A stretch of DNA of 64,000 nt from Deroplatys truncata (lineage: Eukaryota; Arthropoda; Insecta; Mantodea; Mantidae), in the NCBI GenBank assembly GCA_030765065.1, contig CM060990.1:464674321-464738320 (forward strand), in the 5' to 3' direction. Made by a program: the position numbers and the translations under genes. Position 1 is the first letter of the stretch. Every line of letters starts with the position of its first letter. Of this stretch, positions 22,320 through 32,755 are shown in pieces. The notes beneath the pieces were generated by a model, which was not told the DNA's origin, did no database searches, and saw only the letters and a program-made list of their open reading frames with translations.

Positions 22320-22620
22320 TTTGTGGCCTACTCCGAACACCGCCGACCATGCCCAACTCTCCTTTGTGACCGGGTCTGAATTCCGCCCGGCGGAGAATTG
22401 GGACAATGGGCTATTGTACTTTGTGGCCCGGTCTGAATGCCGCCCGGCAGAGTAGAACAATGGGCTATTGTACTTTGTGGCCTGGTCTGAATGCCGCCGG
22501 CAGAGGAGTAGAACAATGGACTATTGAGCTCGTACGAGGACAATAGAACACTCTTCTCGTCGCTAACGGAGGTGCTTTGTGCGTTACTGATACCGGCAGA
22601 CGGAGACCGTCGAACAATGG
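22320..22620. repeat. GC-rich minisatellite, ~55-65-bp units
   Basis: Tandem units share TTTGTGGCCCGGTCTGAATG, CCGCCCGGCAGAG and ACAATGGGCTATTGTAC. About three full units plus degenerate flanking ones are present. The GC-rich, CpG-containing units stand out from the AT-rich surroundings. Short open frames through it are repeat artefacts. Confidence 0.75.
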
Positions 22621-24455
22621 GCTATTGTTCTCGTCGCGTGCCATCATCACCGCCCCCCGCAAATCGATGGAGGAGATAAGTTCTAAAATATCTGTGTCAA
22701 TCAATCAGGTAATGTTCGTCCATGCATAACACCATCTAATGTTGTTGAAAAAATCAAGGATTCATACTGCTAACGTCCCGGTATCGTGCATCTAAAAGGT
22801 GGGACGCTGGTCGTCGATCGGTGATTGCAATTATTCCAATTAAGTCTTTCTTTATTATTACAGTATAAAGAGTATCCCGCTTATCCGCAAATATATTTTC
22901 TCAAACTTAACTAGGTGATTATTACGACTAATAACACTTGTATAATTCTGCTTTGAGGGACACTTTTTGGGCTTATAAGAACATTACATCACTTAGGTAA
23001 ATTAAAAAAATCTATGACTGAAAGGAGTAAGCGTAAATAGCTATTGCGAGACGTTCACGAGTGGTTCTTTCCCGGGAAACCCGACCGCACGCTACCTCTC
23101 TAGACAGCGCTCTCGCGCGAATGGAATGTTTTCCTGACTGGCTCTCTGTTTCAAGCGACAGGTACCTTCTCACAGCGCTCTGGCGGGCACCAGCGGAGGT
23201 TCATTCTTCCGACCTGGAAGGAACAAGGTGGAAGCCCGCCATCTTGTGTTTTTAACACACGAAGGCGGCCAATATAGGTCTTTATTATTCCAAGGAAATA
23301 ACTAGCATAAATCTATTGTAAAGGTGATAAGGAACTTCGCGCTTCAAGATGTTTTTCTAAGGTTTGTTTACACGTAGAGTTGGCTCTGAAAAATAAATAA
23401 ATAAATACAGTTTAGCATTATAGTTGAATAATACATGCAATGCGTTATTTATAAATAAATAAATAATGAAATGTGGAGAGCACCATAAACAAAACATTTC
23501 CTTTGTTGCTCTTTTAATTAACACCGGTCAAAGAGCGATCATAAATAAAAACTATTTTTTTATTCCCGTAAAAAATGAAAAGACGAACGTAACAGACCCG
23601 TGAATGTTTAGACATGCAATGTCTAAAGCGGTATTGAATACCAGCGGGGAATTGAACCCTGAACTCAATCTAAAAAAATACATGACATTTTCAAACATGC
23701 ATTTCTCTCTTAGAAAATATATAAGTATCGGGAAAAGGTGTAAATAACATAGGGAGAGGACTTCAAAACATTCCCCAAAAAGATATGTTGACTACTCCAG
23801 CAGAGATCGAAACATTACGACGACTTCAAATATAAGTTTGATATTCGTTTTAAATTTTTTTCTAAAGACGCACACCAGTGGTCTTCGAGAAATTCGACGA
23901 GTTATTCAGTTGTACACCCCTTGCAAAATATGTTATATATCGATGACGACGGTAAACCAGGGTCCGCTCGGGATTTCCAGTTTCAGGACCATCTGCACGT
24001 CTTTACAGCTTAATTAACGGGTTCCTAACAGCATTCTTGAGTAGAGATAACATCTACAAATGAATGCTTCAAATATAACCGTTTTGGTGGGTTTTTAGCA
24101 ATACATGCATTCAAAAGAATAGCCCAGACTTATACACGCAAGTGAATTTACCCTACAGACACTGGGAACTCCTAAGTCTAGCAATTATAAGACCCCTACA
24201 TCACACCAGGAAAAATATATCAAGAGAAACAGTACTTTCTTTTTTCGTTATTTTCACTCTAAAATTATAGTTAAACAATACAGGCAATACGTTATTTATA
24301 AATAAATAATGAAATATGGAGAGTACCCTAAACAAAACATTCCTTTTGTTGCTCTTTTAAATAACGCTAGTTAAATAGCGCTCATAAATAAAACCCGATA
24401 GAAAATATACAAAGACAGTCGAGGTAAAATACAGAGGGTCTTCCAGAAGAAAAAT

Positions 24456-24650
24456 AACATAGGCGGGACCTTAAAACAGTCGTCGATACAGTATCCCACA
24501 CTCTCACGCAAGCACGCGCATGGGCAGGGACTTTAAAACAGTCATTGTCAATAAAATACCCCACCCACTCACAAAAGCGCGCTCATAGGCAGGAACTTTA
24601 AAACACTCATTGTCGGTAAAGTACCACACCCACCCGCGCAAGCACACTCT
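24456..24650. repeat. ~65-bp tandem array in the left arm (3 units)
   Basis: Three units share GGCAGGGACTTTAAAACAGT and TATCCCACACTC-like ends. The mirrored array at 34054-34279 has four units. Confidence 0.75.
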
Positions 24651-25414
24651 CTCACTCTCTCCTTTGCGCCAGCACAATGCTGCAGTAATATAATTGAAAA
24701 TTCACTGATGCGTTATGCCGGAGACGCCAACGATTTATATAGTAGCTTACACATCCCTTGCAAAAATATGTTGTACACCCTTTGAAGAGGGAAAACCAGG
24801 TCTCCGGAAATTCCACTTTAAAAGACAAGCATAGATGCAGGTCTTTACGGCTTAATGGATGGGGCCCTAACAGCATATTTGAGAAGAGATAACATCGCCC
24901 ATATACCTGGAATGCTTCAAATTTAACACTTGAGTGGGTTTTTAGCAATACATGCATTCAAAGAATAGCCTGCGCGTTATACGGGCAGCAGAATTTCCCA
25001 GCTGACACTGTAAATTCCTAAGGTCTTAAAACTACAGGAATCCTACGTCGCTCCAGGAAAACTATATCAAGAGAAGCAATGCTTTCTTTTTCATTATTTT
25101 TACGCTAAAATTATAGTTAAATGATACATGCAATACGTTATTTATAAGTAAATAATGAAATCTTTATAAGCGCAGGCGCAATATATTTCCTAGAGGGTAT
25201 GGTGTATAGAACCTATAGAAAGCTGTACTTAAACACTCGTAAATATCGCTATTATTTCCATGTATTATTTCCTTCTTCGGTGCGGCAATCAAGTTTATTA
25301 TTATTATCGTAAAGAAAGCTTTTTTGTTTATTCCATTTAAACATACTGGTGTTTCAACCTCCATGTCTAAAAATTATATGATCACGCATCGCTCCACGAT
25401 GATAATCATTAAAT

Positions 25415-25500
25415 AGCAAACTTCTCTGCTAGGTAGCGTCTCTACTTCACATTCGAGGGGTCGCGAGTTCGAATCTCAGTTAGGTGAGTTACCGGATAAG
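25415..25500 (+). repeat. tRNA-like block in the left arm (SINE head)
   Basis: A-box-like GGTAGCGTCTC and B-box-like GAGTTCGAATCTC, followed by AGTTACCGGATAAGG. The mirror copy is at about 33160-33255. There is no closed cloverleaf, so it is a tRNA-derived repeat rather than a tRNA gene. Confidence 0.6.
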
Positions 25501-25925
25501 GGCAAGCCCTCCCATTAACCGTCTTTATATTTGCAGGTGTAATATATTTCCTGGGGTTATGGTGTATAGATCCTGTATAACCTGTACTTAAACATTCGCA
25601 AATATCGCAATTATTTCCAAGTATTATTTCCTTCTTCAGTGCGCAGTCAAGTTTATTATTATTATTACCGCTAAGAACGCTTATTTGTTTACTCCATTTA
25701 AACAGTCTGATGTTTCAGTCCCCAATGTCAAAATTATGAGATCACTATATTGCTCGAGGAAAAAGGGCAACCCAGAGGCTGATATGGAAATGTCTTTTGT
25801 CGGAAAAGACTTCATAGTTTGATCTTAAGAAATAAGATTCGTAACTAGCGCCATCTGTAATCAAGTTAGTCCTCTAAGACGACTACGCAACTAAGGTCAT
25901 TTTCGTGTAACACACTAACTAATCG

Positions 25926-26150
25926 ACCGGAATGGTTCAGACGGTAACCTCTATGGACCGCATTCGGAGGTTCTGAGTCTAATTCCTAGCAGCTGGCTCT
26001 CCTGATCTCCGGTTTTTTCGGAGTTTTCTCTGGACGCAAGGCGAATGCTGCGAAGGTTCATTACAACCGCGAATATTTCCTCCATTCCGTTTCACCTACA
26101 TTTTCATTTTACTCCACCGTTCACCTCCTCGGGTCTGACCGGTAATATTT
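25926..26150 (+). repeat. tRNA-derived SINE (family B) in the left arm
   Basis: The tRNA-like head (GGTTCAGACGGTAACC ... GAGTCTAATTCC) is followed by CTCCGGTTTTTTCGGAG and GGCGAATGCTGCGAAGGTTC. The same architecture is seen at 45055-45245. The mirror copy is at about 32545-32755. Confidence 0.65.
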
Positions 26151-26539
26151 AATACTGAACACCGGAACTCAAGCGATACAAATGCTTTATGAATAAAAAA
26201 AACGTAGATGTTATTGCATGTGGCTAAAAGGATAGGAATGGGTGGTGTTTAAAACATGTGTTTTCACAAATTCAAAGTAAAATACAGGCAAGATCCTCAA
26301 AACATGCATTTTCCTAGAAGATAAGAGGCATATGTCCTGTGTATAGAGCTCTATACTTAAACATCCGTAGAAGGAAGGGGAAGCCATTCGAGAATATCGC
26401 ATCAGGCATTTTTCTTTACGTGTCTTTGAGGCAAACCTGCTTCTACGGCCTGGGTTATAGATGAATAAAATACTTGATGAATGACAGTCTTATTTAACTT
26501 GGGTAAAAGGTGTTGAAACCATGTTTTGATAAAAACTAC

Positions 26540-26800
26540 TTCGCGGTAACGTGTGAGGCCTGCATTCGAGATGTCGCCGGTTCGATTCCCAGTGACCACC
26601 CTGTCTGACTTTAGCATCTGCATGAAGGTCTACGAATACATAAATACAAGCGCTCACTCCCTCAAATCACCCGAACCTGCGCGAGGACGTACGAACATCA
26701 CCGAACAATAGTAACCTTCTCTGCGTGGTAGCGTGTGTACTCATTCGAAAGGTCCCGAGTGCGAATCTCGGTTAGACGAGTTACCGGATAAGGCAAACCC
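26540..26800 (+). repeat. Two further tRNA-like blocks in the left arm
   Basis: The first has CGCGGTAACGTGTG and CGGTTCGATTCCC (about 26550-26595). The second has GTGGTAGCGTGTGTAC and GAGTGCGAATCTCGG (about 26723-26783). Both are mirrored at about 31890-32130. A 73-codon frame running across them on the outward strand is identical in the two arms, but it reads through tRNA-like DNA and is probably not coding. Confidence 0.6.
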
Positions 26801-27041
26801 TCCCATTACGAGTCTTTGTAAGCGCAGGTATAATATGTTCCATATGTGGCATGGTGTATAGATCCTATATAACACTGTACTTAAGCATCCGTAAATGAAA
26901 GCTCATTCGCATGTATCACATGAGCATTTTCTTTAGTTGTTATGGATATATGTAGAGAATTTTAAGTAATACTTTATAAGAAGTTAACTATCGCAGTATT
27001 TCTAAGTATTATTTCCTACTTCAGTGTAGTAATCAAGTTCA

Positions 27042-27042
27042 C

Positions 27043-27074
<32 letters not shown>
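27042..27074. repeat. (ATT)n microsatellite
   Basis: About 11 units. It is much shorter and imperfect in the mirror position of the right arm (about 31610-31630). Confidence 0.9.
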
Positions 27075-27076
<2 letters not shown>

Positions 27077-27652
27077 GTCAAGAAAGCTTGTTTGTTTATT
27101 CCATTTAAACAGACTGGTATTTCAGCCTCTATGCCTAAAATTACAGGATACCTACATCGCTCCAGGAAAAGTTTATCAAGAGAAACAATACATTCTTTTC
27201 ATTACCGACACTAAAATTATTGTTAAATAATACATGCAACACGTTACTTATACAATCATATGTATGAGGTTGTGGTTCCAGGTGATGGCATCAGCGACAC
27301 CAGCCACAATCATATCATGATAGAATAACACCTGATCGTAGATGGGTGCTTCAAATATAATACTGGAGTGAATATTTTGGTAATATAATAATAAACAATG
27401 AATTATAGCAATAATGTATTCAAAAATAATAATAGTCTAGAGTGCTATACAGCTGGATTTTCCCTACATGCATATTATCGTATGACGCCGGAATTACCCA
27501 TAGCTGGTTTAAACGCGTTTTATGAAATACACCCTGCTCGAGGCTAGCTTTCCTCCACGACTCCTTCTACTCGAGTGGGTGGAGTAGCCAACCAAAATCG
27601 ATGTATTTTAGAACGTCCCGCCTCTCGCTTCCAGTTTTATATGTAAAAATGA

Positions 27653-27686
27653 TATAAAAGACTCAGCTTCTCCGGCAATTTTCACT
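27653..27686 (+). promoter_or_regulatory. Inward promoter of the left arm (TATA + initiator)
   Basis: TATAAAAG at 27653-27660 and an arthropod-type initiator TCACT at 27682-27686, with the initiator A at 27684, 31 nt after the first T of the TATA box. The same two motifs with the same 31-nt spacing are kept in the right arm, where surrounding bases differ. That argues for function rather than chance. Confidence 0.75.
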
Positions 27687-28773
27687 CTGTCTTGTGAGAA
27701 CACATCGACCTAAGTACTCTTCTTGTTCTTTACATTAATCTGTGACATTTCATCAAATATCATGTCTGGTAAGTTGTAAAAGCATCTTATTTACTTTAAA
27801 AGTTAACTTATTACTACATGCATTTAACTTATAAATGTGTTCTTGTTTTTTTGAATGTCGTGTTTATATACAAATAGTTGAACTTGGTTACGTGGCGTTG
27901 TAACGTGATGTTACGCTGTTAGGACGGTCCAGGAAGCATCACAGGTAAAGGTCTGGGTCCCTACCCTTTAAAGATTTGAACCTGGAGTGTGTTCCAACCA
28001 ACCTCGCGTGTACGGATCCTGAGACCAATCGCTGTCTAGATGACTAATGTTTCCAGAGAGCAACCTTTCCCACTACTATGCATAGGTCGAACTTCCCTCC
28101 ACCGTTCTCATCCGAGATATATACATAGGTGCGTGTTATGTATTCATTTGTTCGCTTTTAATTCCTTCAGGCGTATTTATTTAATTTCTTTTACAGCTTT
28201 ATCATGAGCTATTGCTAGAGAAAATCGGTGCAATCAACTTATGAGAAACTCAATTTTTCATACATTACACATGGAGGGAAACGGGTCATTAAATGCTGTA
28301 TATGTGGTCGGATTTTAAAGAATCGTTCTTTGTCAAGACTTAAGCTTCAAAGAGCAAGGTGTTATACTGAATCGGCTCTTTCTCCTACACTTGAGTCTCC
28401 TGTAGGCGAGGAATCAGAATACAACGGAAGTCGTGTGCTTACTAATTTGACGGTTCCATATGGTGAGAATTCAGTGATATCTACGCTTGAAGATCCGAAG
28501 ATGTATAGAGCGGAATGTTATACCGGATCGGGTCTCTGTCCTTCACTTGAGTCTACTGCGGGTGAGGAATCTGGATACAGCGGAAGTCGCGTGTTTACTA
28601 ATTTGAAGTCTCCATATGATGATAATTCAGTGATATCTACGCTTGAAAATCCGAATAGACTGGGAAATATATTGAGGTTACTAATTGCATCGAAAAAGGC
28701 TGGTATTAGCGATCATACGATGGAGATTGAAGAACTTATAAGTAAGCTAAAGGCATCTAAAGTTAAAGCATGA
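27684..28773 (+). CDS. Core gene L: Cys-rich N-terminus with internal 52-residue duplication
   Basis: I do not recognise this gene. The predicted first exon runs 27684-27768, ending ATG TCT G before a strong donor GTAAGT. The intron would end at a CTAG acceptor at 28218, after a pyrimidine stretch with a better-looking TTTTACAG at 28196. The long open frame (about 185 codons, 28219-28773) contains KCCICGRILKNRSLSRL, a Cys cluster that could be half of a zinc finger. Two 52-residue repeats follow (nucleotides 28351-28506 and 28507-28662) sharing GEES, YSGSRVFTNL and NSVISTLE. The C-terminus NILRLLIASKKAGISDHTM and a Lys-rich end look helical. The open frame starts in phase 0 while ATG TCT G leaves one base, so either a 1-nt change near the A run at 28221-28224, a different acceptor, or an untranslated leader must be invoked. 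No ATG opens the frame locally. A poly(A) signal-like AATAAA lies near 29042. Confidence 0.5.
28351..28662 (+). repeat. Two 156-bp tandem units within core gene L
   Basis: Units 28351-28506 and 28507-28662 are in frame (52 codons each). Shared blocks are GAATTCAGTGATATCTACGC or close variants, and CGGAAGTCG. Confidence 0.9.
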
Positions 28774-29461
28774 TAGGAACAAGAAGTTGTGTGAATCAAT
28801 TTCGACGATAGTTAACAGGAACTTTGAAATATCAAGAACTTATACTTATAGAATACATTATCCAGACATTGCAGAGATGCTTAATTTCTTTACGGAAAAC
28901 GTGTTTACATGCAGGTCTCTTTCTCTGTGATGTATATGATTATATAATTGAGTGTTTAGGAGCCCTAGACTGTTATCATTATCTTTAGGAAATATGTATG
29001 TATGGTTTTTATTAAGGATTGTAATAGGATAATGTTTATAAAATAAATAATGTTTATATTACATAGTTCTCATTTTTATAAATCTTATTATACACTTCAT
29101 ATCACACCATCAAATATTAGATTGTTCTGGCTTCTAGTTTCCCATTTATTCAAGCGTCTATTAGAAATAGTTCAATAAATTTTTTGTTGTAGATTTCATA
29201 CAGCATCAATTTTAAGATTTGCATATCCTTTAAACAATTATGCAATTATTTATGAAATGAATGGTATCGACAAGTAAAACAATAATAATGAGCAAATAAT
29301 TTATAGTATTGCTATATTCTACACACGCAAATGTTTTCTGCTTGCAGGTTCCACGCTACCCGGTGCTGCAACTCCTCATTGAATAAGATCTTTGGGAGTT
29401 TTTGAGAATGTTCCTAATACATTTCTGTTTTGGTTGTTTTACGCTATCTCGTTCTTCCTCT
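28774..29461. other. Core intergenic region between convergent genes
   Basis: AT-rich 3' flanks of the two convergent core genes, with several AATAAA motifs (for example near 29042 and 29174). No further gene is seen. The minus-strand frame at 29356-29586 overlaps the predicted last exon of core gene R but in another phase. Confidence 0.45.
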
Positions 29462-31001
29462 TCATTTGACTTCATCCCTGCATTCCTGTAACACACATTC
29501 ACATTATTTGCAGCTTGTTTTAGGTATATGCTTTGAGGTAAAGAATCATTGAAAGTGCTATTACACTTCTTTCTGCATGACCACACCCAGGGTACAACCT
29601 AGACGTTATTTACACATATTTGTTTTAATCCAGTGATGCATACTTTAGACAGATGATATTCTACTGCAAATTATTTCCAGCTTGTTGTAGGTATATGCTT
29701 TGAGGTAAAGAATCATTGAAAGGACTGTTAAACTTCTTTCTGCATGACCTCACCCAGACCATAACCTAGACGTTAATTACACATATTTTTTTACAACACT
29801 GATGCAGACTTTAGACGAATGTTATCCTACTGCAAATGATTTGCAGCTTGTTGTAGCTATGTGCTTTGAGGTAAAGAATCATTGAAAGGACATCAAACGT
29901 CTTTCTGCATGACCTCACTCAGACTACCACCTAGAAGTTATTTACACATATTCGTTTTAATACAGTGATGCATACTTTAGACAAATGTTATCCTAGTGAA
30001 GCGTGTATTTATAAACTCAATGGTTGTAACTATAAATGAAACAAGAAAGGTTAGCTGAATTATTTCTACAAACCTTAACAGGAAGAAAAGACCATTTACA
30101 TGTGTTAAACCTGCCAGCTGGTACTAATCCGTGATATACCATTTGAAACTTCCCTGGCATTTCCTCCAACTGTTGGCTTGTTAGGGTTGAATATCTTGAT
30201 GGAAGAAAAACCTGATTTTCGCCTAAGACTGCAACCACTCTAGCACCGTATCTCGTGTCAATTTTTCTTGTGACGTTTATATTATAACGCTCCTCTGGCT
30301 GAAGATCCTGTAGTCTGAACAGTCGGGAAAATGCTATTCCCAGCCAGTGTGTAAAGTTGAGTTGCCAAACTCTCTGCATTAGGAACAGAAAACATTTATT
30401 AGAGAATGTATTTTATAAAAAAAATTATTTGAAAGTCACGACATTATTAACATTTTATGTGTAATACAATAATAATGATATGTGTAAATATAAAGGAGGT
30501 TCTTATTAACTAATGAAGTTCATTAAGCACTCTACTTTTTTCGATTTAAATGTTTTAATATAATGTAAACCTTTATTTATTAGAGCGAATGATTCGCACA
30601 ACAGACTTTTTTGCAATATTCTAAAAGCAAAAACGTTAAGAAGATAATAAACTAATTTTATTTTTCCCTAGAAATGATATAATTCACACGCTAAATATCC
30701 CTTATTTAAACATCTAGAAAAATAAGTTTCCTTAAAAGTGAATAGCGAACTAAACTGCTTGCATTTGAGAAAAATGAAATACACACAGCTAGGTATTAAC
30801 TGTTCAATGTTCAACGCTTTGTATATAAACACCGACATTAAAAAAACACATTTATAAGTTAAATGCATAGAGTAATAAGTCAAATTTTAAAGTAAATAAG
30901 ATGCTTTTATAACATACCAGACGTGATGTTTGATGAAATTTCACAGAGCGATGTAAAAAAAAGAAGAGTACTTAGGTCGATGTGTTCTCACATCACAGAG
31001 T
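29462..31001 (-). CDS. Core gene R: small three-exon gene, conserved-looking protein of unknown function
   Basis: The predicted transcript starts at 31001 (initiator of the right arm). Exon 1 is 31001-30918, donor GTATGT. Exon 2 is 30373-30074, with acceptor CCTAATGCAG and donor AAG/GTTTGT. Exon 3 starts at 29485 after acceptor GTGTTACAG and reaches a TGA at 29462 in phase. Exon 2 encodes about 100 residues, including LFRLQDLQPEERYNI, TRKIDTRYGARVVAVL, NQVFLPSRYSTLTSQQLEEM and GKFQMVYHGL. The compact beta-rich pattern (TRYG, then a hydrophobic strand, then VFLPSRY) reminds me of small OB-fold-like proteins scattered through insect genomes, but that is recall and not proof. The start is damaged or unused: the exon 1 ATG is ACG in this arm (30924-30922), and ATG-TCT-G phase would not match the exon 2 frame. 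Confidence 0.5.
29503..30000. repeat. 166-bp tandem array (3 units) inside the last intron of core gene R
   Basis: Units begin at about 29503, 29670 and 29836, giving periods of 167 and 166. Shared blocks are GCTTTGAGGTAAAGAATCAT, TTTCTGCATGACC and GTGATGCATACTTTAGAC. The array lies entirely between the predicted donor (30073) and acceptor (29486) of gene R. Confidence 0.9.
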
Positions 31002-31032
31002 GAAAATTACCGGAGAAGCTGTCTCTTTTATA
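31001..31032 (-). promoter_or_regulatory. Inward promoter of the right arm (TATA + initiator)
   Basis: On the minus strand TATAAAAG begins at 31032 and the initiator TCACT has its A at 31001, the same 31-nt spacing as in the left arm. The following leader (TGTGAGAACACATCGACCTA) is also shared. Confidence 0.75.
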
Positions 31033-31859
31033 TAATTTTTTCCATATAAAACTGGAGGCGAGAGGCGTGACGTTATAAAATATATCGACTTTAATTGGCT
31101 ACTACACCCCCCCCCCCGAGTAGAAGGAGTCGTGGAAGGAAGCTAGCCTCGCGCAGGGAGTATTTCATAAAACGCGTCTAAACAAGTTATGGGGAATTCC
31201 GGCGATAATATTTATGTAGGGGAAATCCACCTGTATATCACGCTAGACCATTATTATTTTTGAATACATTCTTGTTATAATTCATTGTGTATTATTACAT
31301 TACCAAAATATTCACTCCAGTTTTATATTTGAAGCACTCGTCTGCGATCAAAGTGTTATTCTATCATGATATGATTCTGAGTGGTGTCGCTGATGCCATC
31401 ACCCGGAACCCCAACCTCACACATGGGATTGTATAAATAACGTATTGCATGCATTATTTAACAATAATTTTAGTCTCGGTAATGAAAGGAATGTATTGTT
31501 TCTCTTGATATAATTTTCCTGGAGAGATGTAGGTGTCCTGTAATTTTTAGACATGGAGGCTGAAACACCAGTCTGTTTAAATGGAATAAACTAATAAATT
31601 TTCTTGGCGGTAATAATGATAATAATAAAAATAGTGAACTTGATTGCTACACTGAAGAAGGAAATAATACTTAGAAATACCGCGATAGTTAACTTCTTAT
31701 AAAGTATTACTTAAAATTCTCTACATATATCCATAACAACTAAAGAAAATGCTCATGTGGTACATGCGAATGAGCTTTCATTTACGGATGCTTAAATGCA
31801 GTGTTATACAGGATCTATACACCATGCCACATATGGAACATATTATACCTGCGCTTACA

Positions 31860-32130
31860 AAGACTCGTAATGGGAGGGTTTGCCTTATCCGGTAACTCGT
31901 CTAACCGAGATTCGCACTCGGGACCTTTCGAATGAGTACACACGCTACCACGCAGAGAAGGTTACTATTGTTTGGTGATGTTCGTACGTCCTCGCGCAGG
32001 TTCGGGTGATTTGAGGGAGTGAGCGCTTGTATTTATGTATTCGTAGACCTTCATGCAGATGCTAAAGTCAGACAGGGTGGTCACTGGGAATCGAACCGGC
32101 GACATCTCGAATGCAGGCCTCACACGTTAC
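31860..32130 (-). repeat. Two tRNA-like blocks in the right arm
   Basis: Mirror images of 26540-26800, nearly identical. On the plus strand the B-box complements appear as CCGAGATTCGCACTC (about 31906-31920) and GGGAATCGAACCGG (about 32086-32099). Confidence 0.6.
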
Positions 32131-32544
32131 CGCGAAGTAGTTTTTATCAAAACATGGTTTCAACACCTTTTACCCAAGTTAAATAAGACTGTCATTCATC
32201 AAGTATTTTATTCATCTATAACCCAGGCCGTAGAAGCAGGTTTGCCTCAAAGACACGTAAAGAAAAATGCCTGATGCGATATTCTCGAATGGCTTCCCCT
32301 TCCTTCTACGGTTGTTTAAGTATAGAGCTCTATACACAGGACCATACCTCTTATCTTCTAGGAAAATACATGTTTTGAGGATCTTGCCTGTATTTTACCT
32401 TGAATTTGTGAAAACACATGTTTTAAACACCACCCATTCCTATCCTTTTAGCCACATGCAATATACATCTACGTTTTTTTATTCATAAAAGCATTTGTAT
32501 CGCTTGAGTTCCGGTGTTCAGTATTAAATATTACCGGTCAGACC

Positions 32545-32755
32545 CGAGGAGGTGAAGGGTGGAGTGAAATGAAAATGTAGGTGAAACGGAATGGAGGAAA
32601 TATTCGCGGTTGTAATGAACCTTCGTAGCATTCGCCTAGCGTCCAGGGAAAACTCCGAAAAACCCGGGGATCAGTAGTACCAGCTGCCGGAAATTACTCA
32701 GAACCTCCGAAAGCGGTCCATAGCCGTTACCGTCTGAACCATTCCGGTCGATTAG
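32545..32755 (-). repeat. tRNA-derived SINE (family B) in the right arm
   Basis: Mirror of 25926-26150, diverged by several substitutions. Confidence 0.6.

Larger units (their letters stand above)
23131..27883 (+). repeat. Left arm of the 12.5 kb element
   Basis: About 4.75 kb. Starts TTCCTGACTGGC and ends near GTTGAAC inside the first intron of the left core gene. It contains at least two diverged copies of a ~400-bp cassette (about 23930-24380 and 24745-25160), with a partial third near 27130-27530. Each has a TTGCAA-AATATGTT block, a CATTCAAA-AGAATAGCC block and a CGTTATTTATAAATAA block. No transposase-like protein is encoded. Confidence 0.85.

Noticed and set aside
25415..25500. Candidate tRNA gene
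   Set aside because: Good B box but stems do not close and the same block recurs as part of longer repeats, so a SINE head is the better reading. The same reasoning applies to 26540-26800, 43500-43965, 45055-45245 and 47320-47400.
26402..26623. 73-codon minus frame identical to 32053-32274 on the plus strand
   Set aside because: Identity is explained by the inverted arms, and the frame runs through tRNA-like SINE sequence. No domain.
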